Assembly (NCBI GenBank): GCA_028823185.1
Contig: JAPKBY010000082.1
Location: 1 to 7,160, forward strand
Reading direction: 5' to 3'
DNA: 7,160 bases
Source of the DNA: Planctomycetota bacterium
GTDB lineage: Bacteria > Planctomycetota > UBA1135 > GCA-002686595
The position numbers were made by a program, and so were the translations under genes. Below the pieces are notes generated by a model. The model was given only the letters and a program-made list of their open reading frames with translations, searched no databases and was not told where the DNA came from. Positions 6,746 through 7,160 of the stretch are shown in pieces; the stretch's first letter is position 1, and each line of letters opens with the position of its first letter.

Positions 6746-6976
6746 CTTACAAAACAGAGCGTAATGGTCTTCTTTTAGTCCATTTTGTGTCTTTTTTGGC
6801 GAAACCGGGTTGGTCATCACAAAATTCGCGGCGACCGTGATTTAGCGAGGAGAAACAGAGCCTCACCCTACCCTCTAGGCCCTTAAACCCCTGCTCTATA
6901 AAAGAGAGTGCCGCCGGCCAGATGCACAATTATTGGGCCTCTGGGCTGTTCTTTAGGGTCTGAATGCAAACACAGG

Positions 6977-6989
6977 CGCCAGGCTGGCG
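6977..6989 (+). other. Leader hairpin upstream of the last gene
   Basis: CGCCA (6977-6981) pairs with TGGCG (6985-6989) around a GGC loop, about 55 bases before the start codon of the last gene. If transcription starts upstream, it would sit in the leader RNA. A second weaker element, CGGCGAGCTTGCCG at 7010-7023, can also fold and lies 11 bases before the Shine-Dalgarno. No riboswitch class is recognised. Confidence 0.25.
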
Positions 6990-7034
6990 TAGTATCTCTC
7001 CTCAAGCGTCGGCGAGCTTGCCGCGCCTTATTGC

Positions 7035-7039
7035 AGGAG
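7035..7039 (+). promoter_or_regulatory. Ribosome binding site of the last gene
   Basis: AGGAG is placed 6 bases before the ATG at 7046. It is the clearest Shine-Dalgarno in the window and fixes the start of a reading frame too short here to be called on length alone. Confidence 0.75.
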
Positions 7040-7045
7040 CAACAC

Positions 7046-7160
7046 ATGAGACCCATTTTAACCGCCCTGGCAGCGACCCTCGTCGTCCTTGTCAGCCCCG
7101 CCGCCTTCGCTGGCGAGGGCTGGATCGAGGACTTCGACGAGGCCGCAGCCCTCGCTAAGA
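7046..7160 (+). CDS. Exported protein, N-terminal part; possibly thioredoxin-like
   Basis: 38 codons are visible before the window ends. The start is supported by AGGAG 6 bases upstream and by a textbook signal peptide: MRPI, a hydrophobic stretch LTALAATLVVLVSPAA, and the cleavage motif AFA before GEGW. The mature start GEGWIEDFDEAAALAK resembles the lead-in of secreted thioredoxin-fold proteins (a GW, then DFxEAxxxAK, ahead of the KxxLLxFxGxxWCxWC region), which are frequent in Planctomycetota. The active-site cysteines lie beyond the window, so that family call is only a suggestion. The gene is transcribed away from the long curved intergenic region, which is the likely location of its promoter. 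Confidence 0.8.
   Translation, partial: MRPILTALAATLVVLVSPAAFAGEGWIEDFDEAAALAK

Larger units (their letters stand above)
6407..6824. repeat. Phased A/T-tract array, three modules, probable intrinsically curved DNA
   Basis: Runs of three to six T (or A) recur with centres near 6408, 6424, 6435, 6444, 6454, 6464, 6474, 6486; then 6565, 6578, 6588, 6599, 6610, 6618, 6639, 6648; then 6721, 6733, 6743, 6752, 6774, 6784, 6794, 6803, 6822. Neighbouring centres are mostly 9-11.5 bp apart, averaging about 10.3, and nearly all fall within about 3 bp of one common grid over some 39 turns. Corresponding tracts repeat between modules at 154-155 bp: TTTTT at 6422, 6576 and 6731, and T-runs at 6484, 6637 and 6792. 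Two spacers of about 70 bp (6489-6563 and 6651-6719) are poor in tracts. Phased A-tracts bend DNA, so curvature is expected; function is inference. Confidence 0.8.
6314..7045. other. Long AT-rich divergent intergenic region
   Basis: This 732-bp gap between two divergent exported-protein genes contrasts with the near-zero spacing elsewhere. Short open frames occur but have no ribosome binding sites, recognisable protein content or codon use like the neighbours. The middle (6407-6824) is rich in T-runs phased at about one helical turn. The rest is of ordinary composition. No tRNA, rRNA or CRISPR structure is visible, and no DnaA-box cluster was seen. Confidence 0.75.

Noticed and set aside
6407..6824. 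CRISPR array or replication origin
   Set aside because: Repeats are tract positions rather than identical units with unique spacers, and no cas gene, DnaA-box cluster or origin-linked gene is present.
6579..6840. Two short plus-strand frames in the intergenic region
   Set aside because: They are made of translated T-tracts (Phe/Leu/Val/Ser-rich), lack a Shine-Dalgarno, overlap each other in different frames and do not match the codon use of the neighbours.
6897..6902. TATAAA as a -10 element for the last gene
   Set aside because: The hexamer is close to a bacterial -10, but the bases about 17 upstream (TCTAGG) do not resemble a -35 box. It could still be a promoter with an activator, but the sequence alone does not support the call.

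Overview
The window reads like GC-rich chromosomal DNA from a free-living bacterium. The best guess is a member of the Planctomycetota, probably marine. The pointers are an S1-type sulfatase tail, a secreted protein combining a PA14-like sandwich, an alpha-toroid and a discoidin-like domain, and the start of a short exported protein of the thioredoxin-like sort common in that phylum. This is inference from protein style; no rRNA or other marker gene is present.

Layout. Positions 1-443 hold the C-terminal end of a sulfatase on the plus strand. After a 97-bp gap with a small hairpin comes a complete ygiQ-type radical SAM gene (541-2478, plus). It meets a family 2 glycosyltransferase (2432-3277, minus) tail to tail with a 47-bp coding overlap, and a perfect 9-bp stem hairpin lies inside that overlap. 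The glycosyltransferase diverges from an HD-domain diiron oxygenase of the PhnZ/TmpB type (3363-3902, plus). That gene in turn shares its stop tetranucleotide CTAG with a large secreted multidomain protein (3899-6313, minus). Genes therefore alternate in strand and are packed almost without spacers up to position 6313.

The packing then breaks. Positions 6314-7045 (732 bp) carry no convincing gene and separate two divergent genes for exported proteins. About 400 bp of this gap (6407-6824) is AT-rich and full of short T-runs, mostly on the plus strand, spaced by one helical turn (about 10.3 bp). They fall into three tract-rich modules repeating every 154-155 bp, separated by tract-poor spacers. 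This is the most unusual structure in the window. It is expected to be intrinsically curved and may control one or both divergent genes, but its role is unknown. The last gene (7046 to the end, plus) has a good Shine-Dalgarno and a signal peptide and runs off the window.

The genes do not form an obvious pathway. The sulfatase, the secreted carbohydrate-binding-like protein and the final exported protein suggest surface or extracellular polysaccharide work. The HD oxygenase suggests organophosphonate or related chemistry, but no partner gene is visible here.
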